Positions 1 to 8,727 of a stretch of 64,000 bases of DNA are shown piece after piece. The DNA comes from JAUHXS01 sp965213575 (GTDB lineage: Bacteria > Bacteroidota > Bacteroidia > Chitinophagales > JAUHXS01), in NCBI GenBank assembly GCA_965213575.1, contig CBDBZN010000020.1, forward strand, positions 62,001 through 126,000, read 5' to 3'. How positions within the stretch are numbered: the stretch's first letter is position 1; the number at the start of each line of letters is the position of its first letter. Position numbers and translations under genes: made by a program. A model generated the notes under the pieces. It saw nothing but the letters and a program-made list of their open reading frames with translations, searched no databases and was not told where the DNA came from.

Positions 1-1343
1 GGATCTATTTTTATATCGCTTTTTCTTTTCTCTAAATCTATTTTGGTGATCTTTCCAGTTTTTGTATCGAAACTGAAAATCCCGTAATTTTCTGTAGGTT
101 TTTTAACATGTACTTCCTCCAATAATCCCCATGTCAATGATGAATAACGTGTTTTTCCATCTCTATCAATGTCAGCAAAATGCTTAGGGGTATAGTCTTT
201 TGCTAATATTTTAGGATCTTCATCCTTGTATTGCAACCCAGCTAAAATCATTCTTTGCATTTCTTGTGGCATTTCAATATAGCCTAGGTTATAAAGAGTT
301 TTTAGAGATGTTTCATGTTTCGTTAATGTCTCACTTATCGCACTTTCTGATAGCAATGCTTTAATAGTGGTTACGTTATTTTTCTCCGCATAGTCTGCAA
401 TTTCGTTTTCAAATACTTGAGATTTTAAGAGCATTGCATTTAAATTAAGCTTGTCGTGTTTTAATGCCGTATTTGCACATTTAAGCATAAATGCACTTTT
501 TTCAGAATCAAACCTTCTTTCATAAGCCTTGGCTAAATAAACCAAACAGAGTCCAATAGACTGTTTATCATCAAGCTTTCGCATGGATATCCCACTCATA
601 ACTGCATCTCTAGTAGTATATGTCAATGTTTGAATTGATCCATCCTGTGGGAATGCTTTAGATGGTAGTTCTACATTATAAAAATTCCCCTTTAAATCTC
701 TATGCTGAATATAAACGTGTTGCGGAGCAGTACTGATATAGGATTCTGAACCTAAGCGGTTGGATAGAATCTTGTATAATGTAGTAAAAGCATAGCAATT
801 GCCCTTTCCACTTTGCAGCATTCCAATAGTTTGTGAGTTTTCCCACCTATCAACACCAAATGGATCGTTCATTGAATAGGAAAAAGGAATATCTTTTATC
901 TTATAGCTTTTATACTTTATCGTTATAGTATCGGTTAGATAATGATAGATAGCCCAATTAGATAGTAAATTAGTATAGTATTTTTTTTGTCTTTCTCCAG
1001 TCATTGACATTTTATTTAGATCGATTTGTCCTTTGCCATGATCTAAAAATTCATCAAAATGTGGATTCTTAAATTCCTTTTTGCTTTCATTGCTAGAAAT
1101 AAATTGTCGTACTAGCTTTTCATGTTTATCTATTATAGCTTCATACTCTTCATAACTATAAGATCCATTGTAATAAGCATTTTCAGTAATAAAAACAGCT
1201 TTCTCAAAATCTACTGGTTTTTCTCCATTTGCCATAGATTGAAGTTCATTGTACGCTTTTTCAAAAACTTCTCTATTGAATGTTTCAGCATATGTAATTG
1301 ATATGGCGATAAGATATATGAAAACTAATATTACTTTCTTCAT
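1..1343 (-). CDS. Secreted transglutaminase-like protein, C-terminus cut off by the window edge
   Basis: The frame is open from the ATG at 1341-1343 down to base 3 (447 codons) and continues off the left edge. The protein begins with a signal peptide (MKKVILVFIYLIAISITYA). Its middle part contains GKGNCYAF, then PQHVYIQH about 25 residues later, then FYNVELPS. This Cys, His, acidic (Glu in place of Asp) order is that of the transglutaminase-like papain fold. The same pattern appears in the gene directly upstream, which ends 2 bases before this start, so the two are tandem paralogues in one operon. The substrate is unknown. Members of this fold can be proteases, amidases or inactive scaffolds, so enzymatic activity is inference. 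The assignment rests on motif order, not on a database match. Confidence 0.6.
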   Translation of the reverse strand, partial: MKKVILVFIYLIAISITYAETFNREVFEKAYNELQSMANGEKPVDFEKAVFITENAYYNGSYSYEEYEAIIDKHEKLVRQFISSNESKKEFKNPHFDEFLDHGKGQIDLNKMSMTGERQKKYYTNLLSNWAIYHYLTDTITIKYKSYKIKDIPFSYSMNDPFGVDRWENSQTIGMLQSGKGNCYAFTTLYKILSNRLGSESYISTAPQHVYIQHRDLKGNFYNVELPSKAFPQDGSIQTLTYTTRDAVMSGISMRKLDDKQSIGLCLVYLAKAYERRFDSEKSAFMLKCANTALKHDKLNLNAMLLKSQVFENEIADYAEKNNVTTIKALLSESAISETLTKHETSLKTLYNLGYIEMPQEMQRMILAGLQYKDEDPKILAKDYTPKHFADIDRDGKTRYSSLTWGLLEEVHVKKPTENYGIFSFDTKTGKITKIDLEKRKSDIKID

Positions 1344-1345
1344 TG

Positions 1346-2761
1346 TTATTTATTAAGGGTGAAAAATAGACTTTTTTTCTGTTTTGTATTGATATTTCCT
1401 GATAACTGTTGTTCCATCCTGTTTTTATCTCTGGTTAGAAGTGCTTGATATGCTCCATCAGGCAATTCTTGATATCCTAAAGAATGAAGGTACTCCTCGT
1501 TTTTGACCAGTTGTTCGTATTTAACCCTCGCACCTTGTACTTTGTCTATATCTTTCAGATCGTAAATACCGTTTTCATGCAAGAGATGCATTAACTCATT
1601 CGCATAAATTCCACTTTTCATCATTATAGCCGTTTCATTTACTCCATTCGGCAAGTATGACAACGCTATATCAATGCAACTATTTACAAATTTTCCATCT
1701 GCAGTACCAAAAATTCTATTATGATAGTAAGCTAAGTCTAGCAGTGTATTAGCAACTATTTGTTTCTTATTTAGTGTGTCTAAATACAGTCTATTTTTAA
1801 CAGCTGTAGAGCGAATATAAAGCCAATCAGAGTAGTCTTGATCGGTCATATGCCAGTCGGATGTTGCTTCATAATTATGAATTGTTCCATTATTATCTTT
1901 GTATTTGATGAAGGAGTGAAGTGTTGCCAAGGAAAGATATGCGTCAACGTCCATTGCTTCAGCAAGCAATAAATATATTAGAGGTAATGTATGGCATTGT
2001 CCTGTCCCCGTTGCCAATGTTTTTGTTGCATTGTAATTTCTAATATCTTGTTCGATATGATTATCTATATAGTCGTATTTAAATGGAAGGTGAGCTGTCT
2101 TGCTAATTATAGTTGAGACATCCTTCATCGTTTTACCTTTTATAAATAAAGTATCTCCCATGAACCTTTGTATTGAGTAATGCACAGATGCTTGATCTTT
2201 AACATCAAGGCTATTTTCTAGCATCCACTGTTTTATAAAATCAGCTGATTGTTTAATACTAAAGTTAAATTCATCATAATTCTGATATATGTTACCAGTA
2301 GCTGCTTCAACGTTATAAAATGCATCCTGTAAAGATATTGGTCTTGTTCCCACCAGCATCTCATTTAGTCTATCTCGTGCTATTTCGAAATTCTTTATCG
2401 CATGTTTATATTCTTCAGCCTGCCAATAATATTTCGGGTTTTGAGCATACTCAATATATTCTTTTCGTATAAGGTTAGTTACACTTTGCATTTGTTTAGC
2501 CTCAACGTTTCTTTGGCGCAACTCATATTGTTGCTGTAAGTTCCTTTGTATATCTGCTTGAGTTGGAGGAGGCTTATAACCCATCGTCCTTTGTGCCTGG
2601 TTATTCTGTTGCCTTATAATTTCATTAGCATTATTTTGTCGAGGTGATAAATGGGTTGGGCTATTCGATGAAATTTTGTTAAATGTGCCGAATTGCGGTA
2701 TTTGAGGATACTGAGCAAACAGGGAGATAGGCAGAAAAAGGATAGCAGCGAGATATTTCAT
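1346..2761 (-). CDS. Secreted transglutaminase-like protein
   Basis: A 471-residue exported protein with a signal peptide ending near LFAQ (residue 17). Residues 40-100 are rich in Gln and Asn and look like a coiled or linker segment. The transglutaminase-like core has GTGQCH (Cys256), ATLHSF (His282) and HNYEAT (Glu298), which would form a Cys-His-Glu triad. It lies 2 bp upstream of a second protein with the same motif order, which suggests duplication followed by divergence. Both appear to be periplasmic or cell-surface proteins. I do not recognise a named family, and the biological role is unknown. No lipobox or type IX sorting domain is visible. Confidence 0.65.
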   Translation of the reverse strand: MKYLAAILFLPISLFAQYPQIPQFGTFNKISSNSPTHLSPRQNNANEIIRQQNNQAQRTMGYKPPPTQADIQRNLQQQYELRQRNVEAKQMQSVTNLIRKEYIEYAQNPKYYWQAEEYKHAIKNFEIARDRLNEMLVGTRPISLQDAFYNVEAATGNIYQNYDEFNFSIKQSADFIKQWMLENSLDVKDQASVHYSIQRFMGDTLFIKGKTMKDVSTIISKTAHLPFKYDYIDNHIEQDIRNYNATKTLATGTGQCHTLPLIYLLLAEAMDVDAYLSLATLHSFIKYKDNNGTIHNYEATSDWHMTDQDYSDWLYIRSTAVKNRLYLDTLNKKQIVANTLLDLAYYHNRIFGTADGKFVNSCIDIALSYLPNGVNETAIMMKSGIYANELMHLLHENGIYDLKDIDKVQGARVKYEQLVKNEEYLHSLGYQELPDGAYQALLTRDKNRMEQQLSGNINTKQKKSLFFTLNK

Positions 2762-2935
2762 TATTTCGTGGGCAATATAAGCAATTACGTCATATTATAC
2801 AATAGGCAAAACATCTAGTGAGCTATGCCTCAAATTCAACTTAGTTAGTCAGTCAATGCTTCTTTTATCCTTTCTTCTGTGATGGAACTGACAATTTCTA
2901 TTTGATGGGCAAGATAGGCATATCAGGATGTAACC

Positions 2936-3958
2936 TTATCGAGTATACAGGCCATTGGTAATAGCTTTTATCAAATCCGGGCCTTCATAAATAAAGCCGG
3001 TATAAATCTGCACTAATGACGCCCCTGCTTCTAGTTTATCTTTAGCATCTTTTACAGTATGAATGCCTCCCACACCAATTATGGCAAAGGAATTATTGGA
3101 TTGAGTCTTAAGATATCGAACTACTTCGGTAGACCTGTTAGCTAAAGGCTTACCACTCAATCCTCCATTACCAATAGATTTAAGTGTGTTAGGCTTAGTT
3201 TGAAGATTATCTCTAGCTATTGTTGTATTTGTAGCAATCACTCCGGCTATTTTAGTAACCTGAACAATCTCTACAATATCATCTAATTGATTATTTGTCA
3301 GGTCAGGGGCTATTTTCAGCAAAATAGGTTTGGGATGAGGCTTTTCCCGATTTATCTGCTGTAAAGTATTAAGCAATTTTGTCAATGGTTCTTTCTCCTG
3401 CAAATCTCTTAAATTAGGCGTATTGGGTGAACTTACATTCACTACGAAATAATCTACATGATCAAAAAGATTTTCAAAACAAATGACATAATCATCAACT
3501 GCATGCTCATTCGGGGTCAATTTATTTTTACCAATATTACCTCCTACAATAATATTTGATTTTCTCTTTTTCAAGCGTGCTACCACTGCATCTACTCCAT
3601 CATTATTAAATCCCATTCTGTTAATGATCGCTTTATCTTGTTTTAATCTAAATAATCTTGGTTTTGGATTTCCTGATTGGGGTTTCGGCGTTACGGTTCC
3701 TATTTCTACAAAGCCAAATCCCAAAGATGCCAATTCATCAATATATTGCGCATTTTTATCAAAACCTGCTGCCAATCCTAAACAGTTGGGAAATTCTAAA
3801 CCGAATAAATTATGAGGTTCAAAGTTTAAGATTTGAGGTTTAAAAATAGATTTTACTCCTGGCACTTTAAGCGACATTTTTAAAGCATTCATAGCGAGAT
3901 GATGAGCGGTTTCCGGGCTAAAAAGGAAAAGGAAAGGCTTAATTAACCATTTATACAT
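2936..3958 (-). CDS. pyrD: Dihydroorotate dehydrogenase (quinone), class 2
   Basis: 340 residues, the usual length for the membrane-associated class 2 enzyme, which oxidises dihydroorotate to orotate with FMN and passes electrons to quinone (step four of pyrimidine synthesis). Visible motifs: GLAAGFDKNA near residue 62, EIGTVTPKPQSGNPKPRLFR near 86, the catalytic serine segment VNVSSPNTPNLRDL near 173, and the phosphate-binding IIGVGGIHT near 294. The N-terminal helical segment (KPFLFLFSPETAHHLA) is the membrane and quinone-binding extension that separates class 2 from class 1. The start is ATG. Its neighbours (methionine sulfoxide reductase and agmatinase family) are on the same strand but metabolically unrelated. 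Confidence 0.95.
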   Translation of the reverse strand: MYKWLIKPFLFLFSPETAHHLAMNALKMSLKVPGVKSIFKPQILNFEPHNLFGLEFPNCLGLAAGFDKNAQYIDELASLGFGFVEIGTVTPKPQSGNPKPRLFRLKQDKAIINRMGFNNDGVDAVVARLKKRKSNIIVGGNIGKNKLTPNEHAVDDYVICFENLFDHVDYFVVNVSSPNTPNLRDLQEKEPLTKLLNTLQQINREKPHPKPILLKIAPDLTNNQLDDIVEIVQVTKIAGVIATNTTIARDNLQTKPNTLKSIGNGGLSGKPLANRSTEVVRYLKTQSNNSFAIIGVGGIHTVKDAKDKLEAGASLVQIYTGFIYEGPDLIKAITNGLYTR

Positions 3959-3987
3959 TAATAATTGTGAATTTTTCAGTTTAAATT

Positions 3988-4482
3988 TTAAAATTGATTT
4001 CCAAAGTGCTGACTTTTAATTAACCCAACAATTTTTTCTAATCCCTCCACATCTTCCTCATTAAAATCATCTAATTGATCGCTGTCTACATCTAACACTA
4101 ATTTTACTTCTTCTCCTACCATTAATGGAATTACTACTTCTGATTTAGAAGCACTACTACAGGCGATATGCCCCGGAAACTCATCTACATTAGGTACGAG
4201 AATAGATTTTTTACTTTCAGCAACTGCGCCGCATACTCCTTTTCCAAATGCAATTCGAGTACAAGCTAAGGGGCCTTGAAATGGTCCTAAAACTAATTCT
4301 TCATTCTTATTTAAATAAAAGCCCACCCAGAAGAAACCAAAAACTTCTCTTAAAACTGCTGCGATATTGGCAAGGTTAGCTATCAGATCAGGTTCATCGC
4401 TAATGAGTGCTTCTATTTGAGGATGCAATTGCTTATATTTTTCTTTTCTAGTGTTTGTTATGGTGACTTTTAACTCATGCAT
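3988..4482 (-). CDS. msrC: Free methionine-(R)-sulfoxide reductase, GAF domain
   Basis: A 164-residue single GAF-domain protein. The three conserved cysteines of the fRMsr family are present at the expected spacing: Cys74 (ACTRI), Cys84 (GVCG) and Cys108 (HIAC). Other family marks are FFWVGFYL, LGPFQGPLAC and a C-terminal LDVDSDQLDDF. The enzyme reduces free methionine-R-sulfoxide in the cytoplasm using thioredoxin. It sits 29 bp downstream of pyrD's start on the same strand, and the agmatinase-family gene ends only 8 bp upstream of it, so the latter two probably share a transcript. Confidence 0.9.
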   Translation of the reverse strand: MHELKVTITNTRKEKYKQLHPQIEALISDEPDLIANLANIAAVLREVFGFFWVGFYLNKNEELVLGPFQGPLACTRIAFGKGVCGAVAESKKSILVPNVDEFPGHIACSSASKSEVVIPLMVGEEVKLVLDVDSDQLDDFNEEDVEGLEKIVGLIKSQHFGNQF

Positions 4483-4490
4483 ATATACAA

Positions 4491-5531
4491 TTATTTACAG
4501 GCCAAGATTGACTTACATAAATCCCATAGCACTCTTGCTCCCACATTTTCATTCCAATCATTATTTTTTGAAGGAGCTACTTCACATAAATCGAACCCAA
4601 TTATTTCTCTGCCTGACGAAATCACTTTATTAATTAGATAATGAACTTGGTCATAATCCAGTCCTCCCGGGACAGGTGTACCGGTATTAGGGCAATAATA
4701 AGGTAAAAGGCCGTCAATATCATAACTGATGTATACTTTATCGGGTAAATGACTGATGATCTGCTCACATTGTTTTTCCCAACTTATACCTTGAAAAGTT
4801 TTTTGCTTTAGATCGCTGTCGAAAAATGTAATAATGCGTTCACCACTGTTTTTCATCATTGTATATTCCTCTTCACAATAATCTCTAATCCCCACTTGAA
4901 CGAGTTTAGAAACTTGTGCTGATTTCAAAGCATTATACATAATAGAAGCGTGAGAATATTCAAAACCTTCATACGATTTTCTCAAATCCATGTGAGCATC
5001 AATTTGTAAAACTCCAAATGAATCATTTAATAAAGCCAATGCCTCTATTAAGGCAAGCGGGGTACTGTGATCACCACCTAAAACACCTACTTTTTTACCA
5101 GCCAATAAAAGGCTGTGCGTGTAGTTGCAGATATAATCTTTCAAAGCTTTACATGCTTTATTAATTTCTACGACTGATTTAAGTGTTCCATTATCAGGTT
5201 GATGCCCCTTTTCAAGTATTGCGATATGAGCTTCAGCTAATGGCCGTAAAGATTTATTTTTTTCTTCCAAATCTTCGTCAATGGGAAACATATAAACACC
5301 TCGTTTCCAAGCATCTGGATGATCTTTATCAAATAGATCAAGTTGAGGAGAAGCTTTCAAGATAGCAGCAGGCCCGTTAGATGTACCAGCCGAATAAGAA
5401 GTAGTAACATCCCAAGGAATGGGCAAAATAACTACTGCTGCCTGCTCGGCTGTATGGGGCAAACCGAAAATATTACCATTATCTAAGCCTACACCATTAA
5501 TATCAAAATCTTCATAGTTAGTTTTGCTCAT
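4491..5531 (-). CDS. Agmatinase / arginase family ureohydrolase
   Basis: 346 residues with the manganese-ligand motifs of the ureohydrolase superfamily: GGDHS (152-156), DAHMD (178-182), SHAS (193-196) and SYDID (Asp271, Asp273). The family hydrolyses agmatine, arginine, formiminoglutamate or guanidinobutyrate, releasing urea or formamide. Sequence alone does not let me choose a substrate; agmatinase is the usual name for this long Bacteroidota subgroup. Residues 205-255 form an extended insert between the third and fourth metal motifs. The start is ATG and the ccmE gene diverges from it across 65 bp. Confidence 0.82.
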   Translation of the reverse strand: MSKTNYEDFDINGVGLDNGNIFGLPHTAEQAAVVILPIPWDVTTSYSAGTSNGPAAILKASPQLDLFDKDHPDAWKRGVYMFPIDEDLEEKNKSLRPLAEAHIAILEKGHQPDNGTLKSVVEINKACKALKDYICNYTHSLLLAGKKVGVLGGDHSTPLALIEALALLNDSFGVLQIDAHMDLRKSYEGFEYSHASIMYNALKSAQVSKLVQVGIRDYCEEEYTMMKNSGERIITFFDSDLKQKTFQGISWEKQCEQIISHLPDKVYISYDIDGLLPYYCPNTGTPVPGGLDYDQVHYLINKVISSGREIIGFDLCEVAPSKNNDWNENVGARVLWDLCKSILACK

Positions 5532-5556
5532 CTACACTATTTTAAACTAAAGGCTG

Positions 5557-5564
5557 TAACTTTG
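5557..5564 (+). promoter_or_regulatory. Possible -7 box of the ccmE promoter
   Basis: TAACTTTG matches the Bacteroidota -7 consensus TAnnTTTG and lies 33 bases upstream of the chosen ccmE ATG. No TTTG is found at the expected distance upstream, so this is only half a promoter. Confidence 0.35.
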
Positions 5565-5596
5565 CGTTGGTAAAAGTAGATAATAATTCAGTCAAT

Positions 5597-6007
5597 ATGA
5601 AGCGTTCTCACATCATTGCTCTAATTCTCATAGCTATTTCTATCGGGGTAATTATCAGTCTGGTAAATGATGCCAGTACCTATGTAAATTTTGCTCAAGC
5701 GGAAGCTAATGAAGGGAAAGTTTATCACGTGGTGGGCGAATTGTCGAAAGAAAAACCGATGGAATACAACCCCGAACAAAACCCGGATCTTTTTAGCTTT
5801 TTTATGACGGATAAAAATGGGGAAGAACGTAAGGTAGTCTTAAAAGCCTCAAAACCCAGAGATATCGAAAAATCTGAAAATATTGTTGTAATAGGCTCTA
5901 TGGAAGGGGCAGACTTTCACGCTTCCAGCTTGTTGATGAAGTGCCCTTCTAAATATGTGGAAGGTGAATTGGAGACGATTGAGGTGAAGGCAAAAATTGA
6001 AAGTTAA
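5597..6007 (+). CDS. ccmE: Cytochrome c maturation heme chaperone CcmE, Cys-type
   Basis: A 136-residue protein with an N-terminal membrane anchor (about residues 5-23) and a periplasmic OB-fold domain. CcmE carries heme covalently before passing it to CcmF. In the familiar proteobacterial protein the heme is bound by His in an HxxxY motif; here the corresponding motif is CPSKY (Cys116 to Tyr120), the CxxxY variant known from archaea and some bacteria. An upstream in-frame start at 5567 would add ten polar residues (MVKVDNNSVN) before the anchor, so I prefer the ATG at 5597. ccmF lies downstream on the same strand but is separated by a large surface-protein gene. Confidence 0.87.
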   Translation: MKRSHIIALILIAISIGVIISLVNDASTYVNFAQAEANEGKVYHVVGELSKEKPMEYNPEQNPDLFSFFMTDKNGEERKVVLKASKPRDIEKSENIVVIGSMEGADFHASSLLMKCPSKYVEGELETIEVKAKIES

Positions 6008-6152
6008 AGTTTGAGAACCGCATAGCTAGTCGATCATTTATTGAATGCTCCTTATAGCGGCATTATATTAATTTTCACATCGTGAGCTATTTTAAATTTG
6101 ATTTCTATGACTTTTATTTTTATTTTAGGCACTACAACTTTACAATAAACTT

Positions 6153-8528
6153 ATGAGTAAAATATACGTAACAGTCCTAGGAGTACTAATGACCACCATT
6201 TCATTTGCTCAAGAAATTTGTAATAATTGTATAGATGACGACAATGATGGGTTAATTGACTGTTACGATTTAGATTGTAGTGGAGATCAGGCAAATTGTC
6301 CTGATTTTTATTTATACAGCTTAGATGATCAGGGTGGTTCGGCAATTACAAATTGCAACACAACGTTTGGAATGGAGCTGCTATATATCATGCCCGGCTC
6401 TTTTCCTTTTACTACGCCCAAAGTAGGTGATATTAATAATGATGGAATTGTGGAGATAATGGGATATGAACATACCTTTGTTAATAATGATTTATTGATC
6501 ATGAATGGGAAGACAGGTGCTATAGATACGATTTCTTATATGGAAGATGTTAAGTCGAATGTATTTGCAGACGTAGATGGAGATCTTGAAGCTGAATTTT
6601 TCAGCACATATAAAAACAGTTTGGGAGAGTATAGGCTTGTTAGAATGGAATGGAACAGTTCTGTTTTTACATGGGATGTCCCGCTATCGGTATTTGCAGA
6701 TAAATTTTCTTTAGCAATTGCTGATTTTAATGGTGATGGAGAAGTAGAGGTTTATCAACAAGGCGAAATATATAATGCCAATACCGGAGAGCTATTGATA
6801 AGTGATAATACGAATGAAACTTATTCCAAGATGCGTAGTGTGGCTATGGATATTTTGCCGGATGAATATTGTTCAAATTGTCAAGGGCTTGAATTAATAA
6901 ATGGAAATAAAATTTTTTCTGTAGATATCGACAATAATGTTCTTTCCAAAGAGGTTGAAATCGCCTCCTATAGTAATCCTACTTATACCATAACGTATGC
7001 TGTTGCTGATATGAATCTAGACGGAGAGTTGGATTTAATTTTAATGAAGTCAATTCCCAGTAGCAATATAGATTCTTTAGAAGTATATGACCCTCGGACC
7101 CAACTGCAATTAAAGTCAACTTTTACCTATACAGGATATATAGGAGATAGACTTCCTGAAATAGCAATAGGCAATTTAGATATTGACCCATTTCCAGAAA
7201 TTTCAATTTTATTTGATAAGCTCGTCACAATAGATAATGATTTATCCTTAATGGCAACTTCTCAACCTGTAATAAGGGATACCATGGGAACTATAGGATA
7301 TGTAGGAGATCAGTCTTTTAGTCCGAATGCTATTACCTTGTTCGACTTTAACTGTGATGGCGTGGATGAAGTAATAGCTCAAGGAGATAATGGATATATT
7401 GATATTGTAGACGCTGCCACCGGGCAAGTACTTGCTTTTGATACGTGTTATTCTAGAACGGTTGGGGATAAGCCTGTAGTAGCTGATGTGAATGGTGATG
7501 GACATGCCGAACTTCTATGTGGATGTGGAGATGGTTTAAAAGTTTGGTCTGGCATAAATAATAGTTGGAGTTCAGCCAGGTCTATCTGGAATCAAGTAGA
7601 TTTTTATAATGTACATATAAATGATGATTTAACTGTTCCTTTGTGCCAAAAAAGTATGTCTGCTTCTATTTTAAATAAATATAGTGCGACCACAGGCATA
7701 TATACTTCAATGGGTACTCGATGTGAAAGTATTGATACGCCTTTTGATATTTCTTTAATTATTGATACTTTTGAATATATTAATTGTGATTCTGCTTTAC
7801 TTAAGTTTAGCATTTGCAATAATGAAAACGATCTTTTTGATTCTATTATCCAGTATGAAATATATACCAATTTATTTCAACAAAATCCTGTATTAATTAC
7901 TAGTGGAGCTACAACCGATCCCTTAGAAGAATTAAGTTGCGAGAAATTTATTTTAAAAGTAGCAACCGATCAGAGATATTATATATATGTAGAAGATCAG
8001 TGTAATATTGATAATGCATTTGATGATATTTATATTCCTCTGGCCCCGGAACTCCTTATTGAACCATTAGATACATCCAATATATGTAATGAAGGAAAAT
8101 TAACGCTTACAATAAATGAAGTAGAATTAAAATCTGTTGTATGGTCAACCGGTGATACTACGCCATCAATTACAATTGACAAAATAGGGGGATATTCATT
8201 TTCTGCGGAGTTAACTAACGGATGTATCGTAAAAGACACAGGTTTTGTTATTGATACTTGTTCTATAGCCCAATTATTTATTCCCAATGCTCTCAATGAG
8301 CAAAATAACCTGAAAATATATCATGCTAATATTACTAATTATACACTAAATATGTATAATCGATACGGAGGTTTAATTTATACAAAATATCTCGATGACC
8401 TTACAAATTCCAACTCAACTGAGCATGAAGTTTTTTTAAATACAGGCGTTTATATATTTAATATTCAATATAGTATCGAGCAAGGAGGGAGCGAGGTTAA
8501 ATCCGGAACATTGACTGTTTTAAAGTAA
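6153..8528 (+). CDS. Large secreted surface protein with FG-GAP/VCBS-like repeats and a type IX sorting-like C-terminus
   Basis: 791 residues. The signal peptide ends near ISFAQ (residue 20). It is followed by the Asp-rich motif CIDDDNDGLIDCYDLDC, common in bacteroidotal surface proteins. Several FG-GAP/VCBS-like blades carry calcium-loop motifs such as DINNDGIVEI, DFNGDGEVEV, DMNLDGELDL, DFNCDGVDEV and DVNGDGHAEL. The last 80 or so residues (FIPNALNE, LNMYNRYGGLIYTKY, TGVYIFNIQY, GTLTVLK) resemble a diverged gliding motility-associated (type B) C-terminal sorting domain. The likely role is adhesion or binding at the cell surface, but the ligand is unknown. It interrupts the ccmE-ccmF pair, to which it has no functional relation. 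Confidence 0.75.
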   Translation: MSKIYVTVLGVLMTTISFAQEICNNCIDDDNDGLIDCYDLDCSGDQANCPDFYLYSLDDQGGSAITNCNTTFGMELLYIMPGSFPFTTPKVGDINNDGIVEIMGYEHTFVNNDLLIMNGKTGAIDTISYMEDVKSNVFADVDGDLEAEFFSTYKNSLGEYRLVRMEWNSSVFTWDVPLSVFADKFSLAIADFNGDGEVEVYQQGEIYNANTGELLISDNTNETYSKMRSVAMDILPDEYCSNCQGLELINGNKIFSVDIDNNVLSKEVEIASYSNPTYTITYAVADMNLDGELDLILMKSIPSSNIDSLEVYDPRTQLQLKSTFTYTGYIGDRLPEIAIGNLDIDPFPEISILFDKLVTIDNDLSLMATSQPVIRDTMGTIGYVGDQSFSPNAITLFDFNCDGVDEVIAQGDNGYIDIVDAATGQVLAFDTCYSRTVGDKPVVADVNGDGHAELLCGCGDGLKVWSGINNSWSSARSIWNQVDFYNVHINDDLTVPLCQKSMSASILNKYSATTGIYTSMGTRCESIDTPFDISLIIDTFEYINCDSALLKFSICNNENDLFDSIIQYEIYTNLFQQNPVLITSGATTDPLEELSCEKFILKVATDQRYYIYVEDQCNIDNAFDDIYIPLAPELLIEPLDTSNICNEGKLTLTINEVELKSVVWSTGDTTPSITIDKIGGYSFSAELTNGCIVKDTGFVIDTCSIAQLFIPNALNEQNNLKIYHANITNYTLNMYNRYGGLIYTKYLDDLTNSNSTEHEVFLNTGVYIFNIQYSIEQGGSEVKSGTLTVLK

Positions 8529-8727
8529 ACTTAAATTTTATAAATTGTCATGCTTCTTCGGCAATATAAATGGTATTGTTGCATTTAGTTAAGTTCGACG
8601 GTGGATGTACTCTTCAAAATAATGCAGAAGGTGAGTTGGAGACGAAAGGCTGTGAGTAACTGAATTTTTAGTTTAGAATTAATTAACTATAAATTATAAA
8701 CTCTAAACTAATTAGTAACTTCGCTTT

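Noticed and set aside
2845..2922. Possible coding remnant (AYLAHQIEIVSSITEERIKEALTD) downstream of pyrD
   Set aside because: The reading is only 25 codons, preceded by a stop, and I cannot match it to a family.
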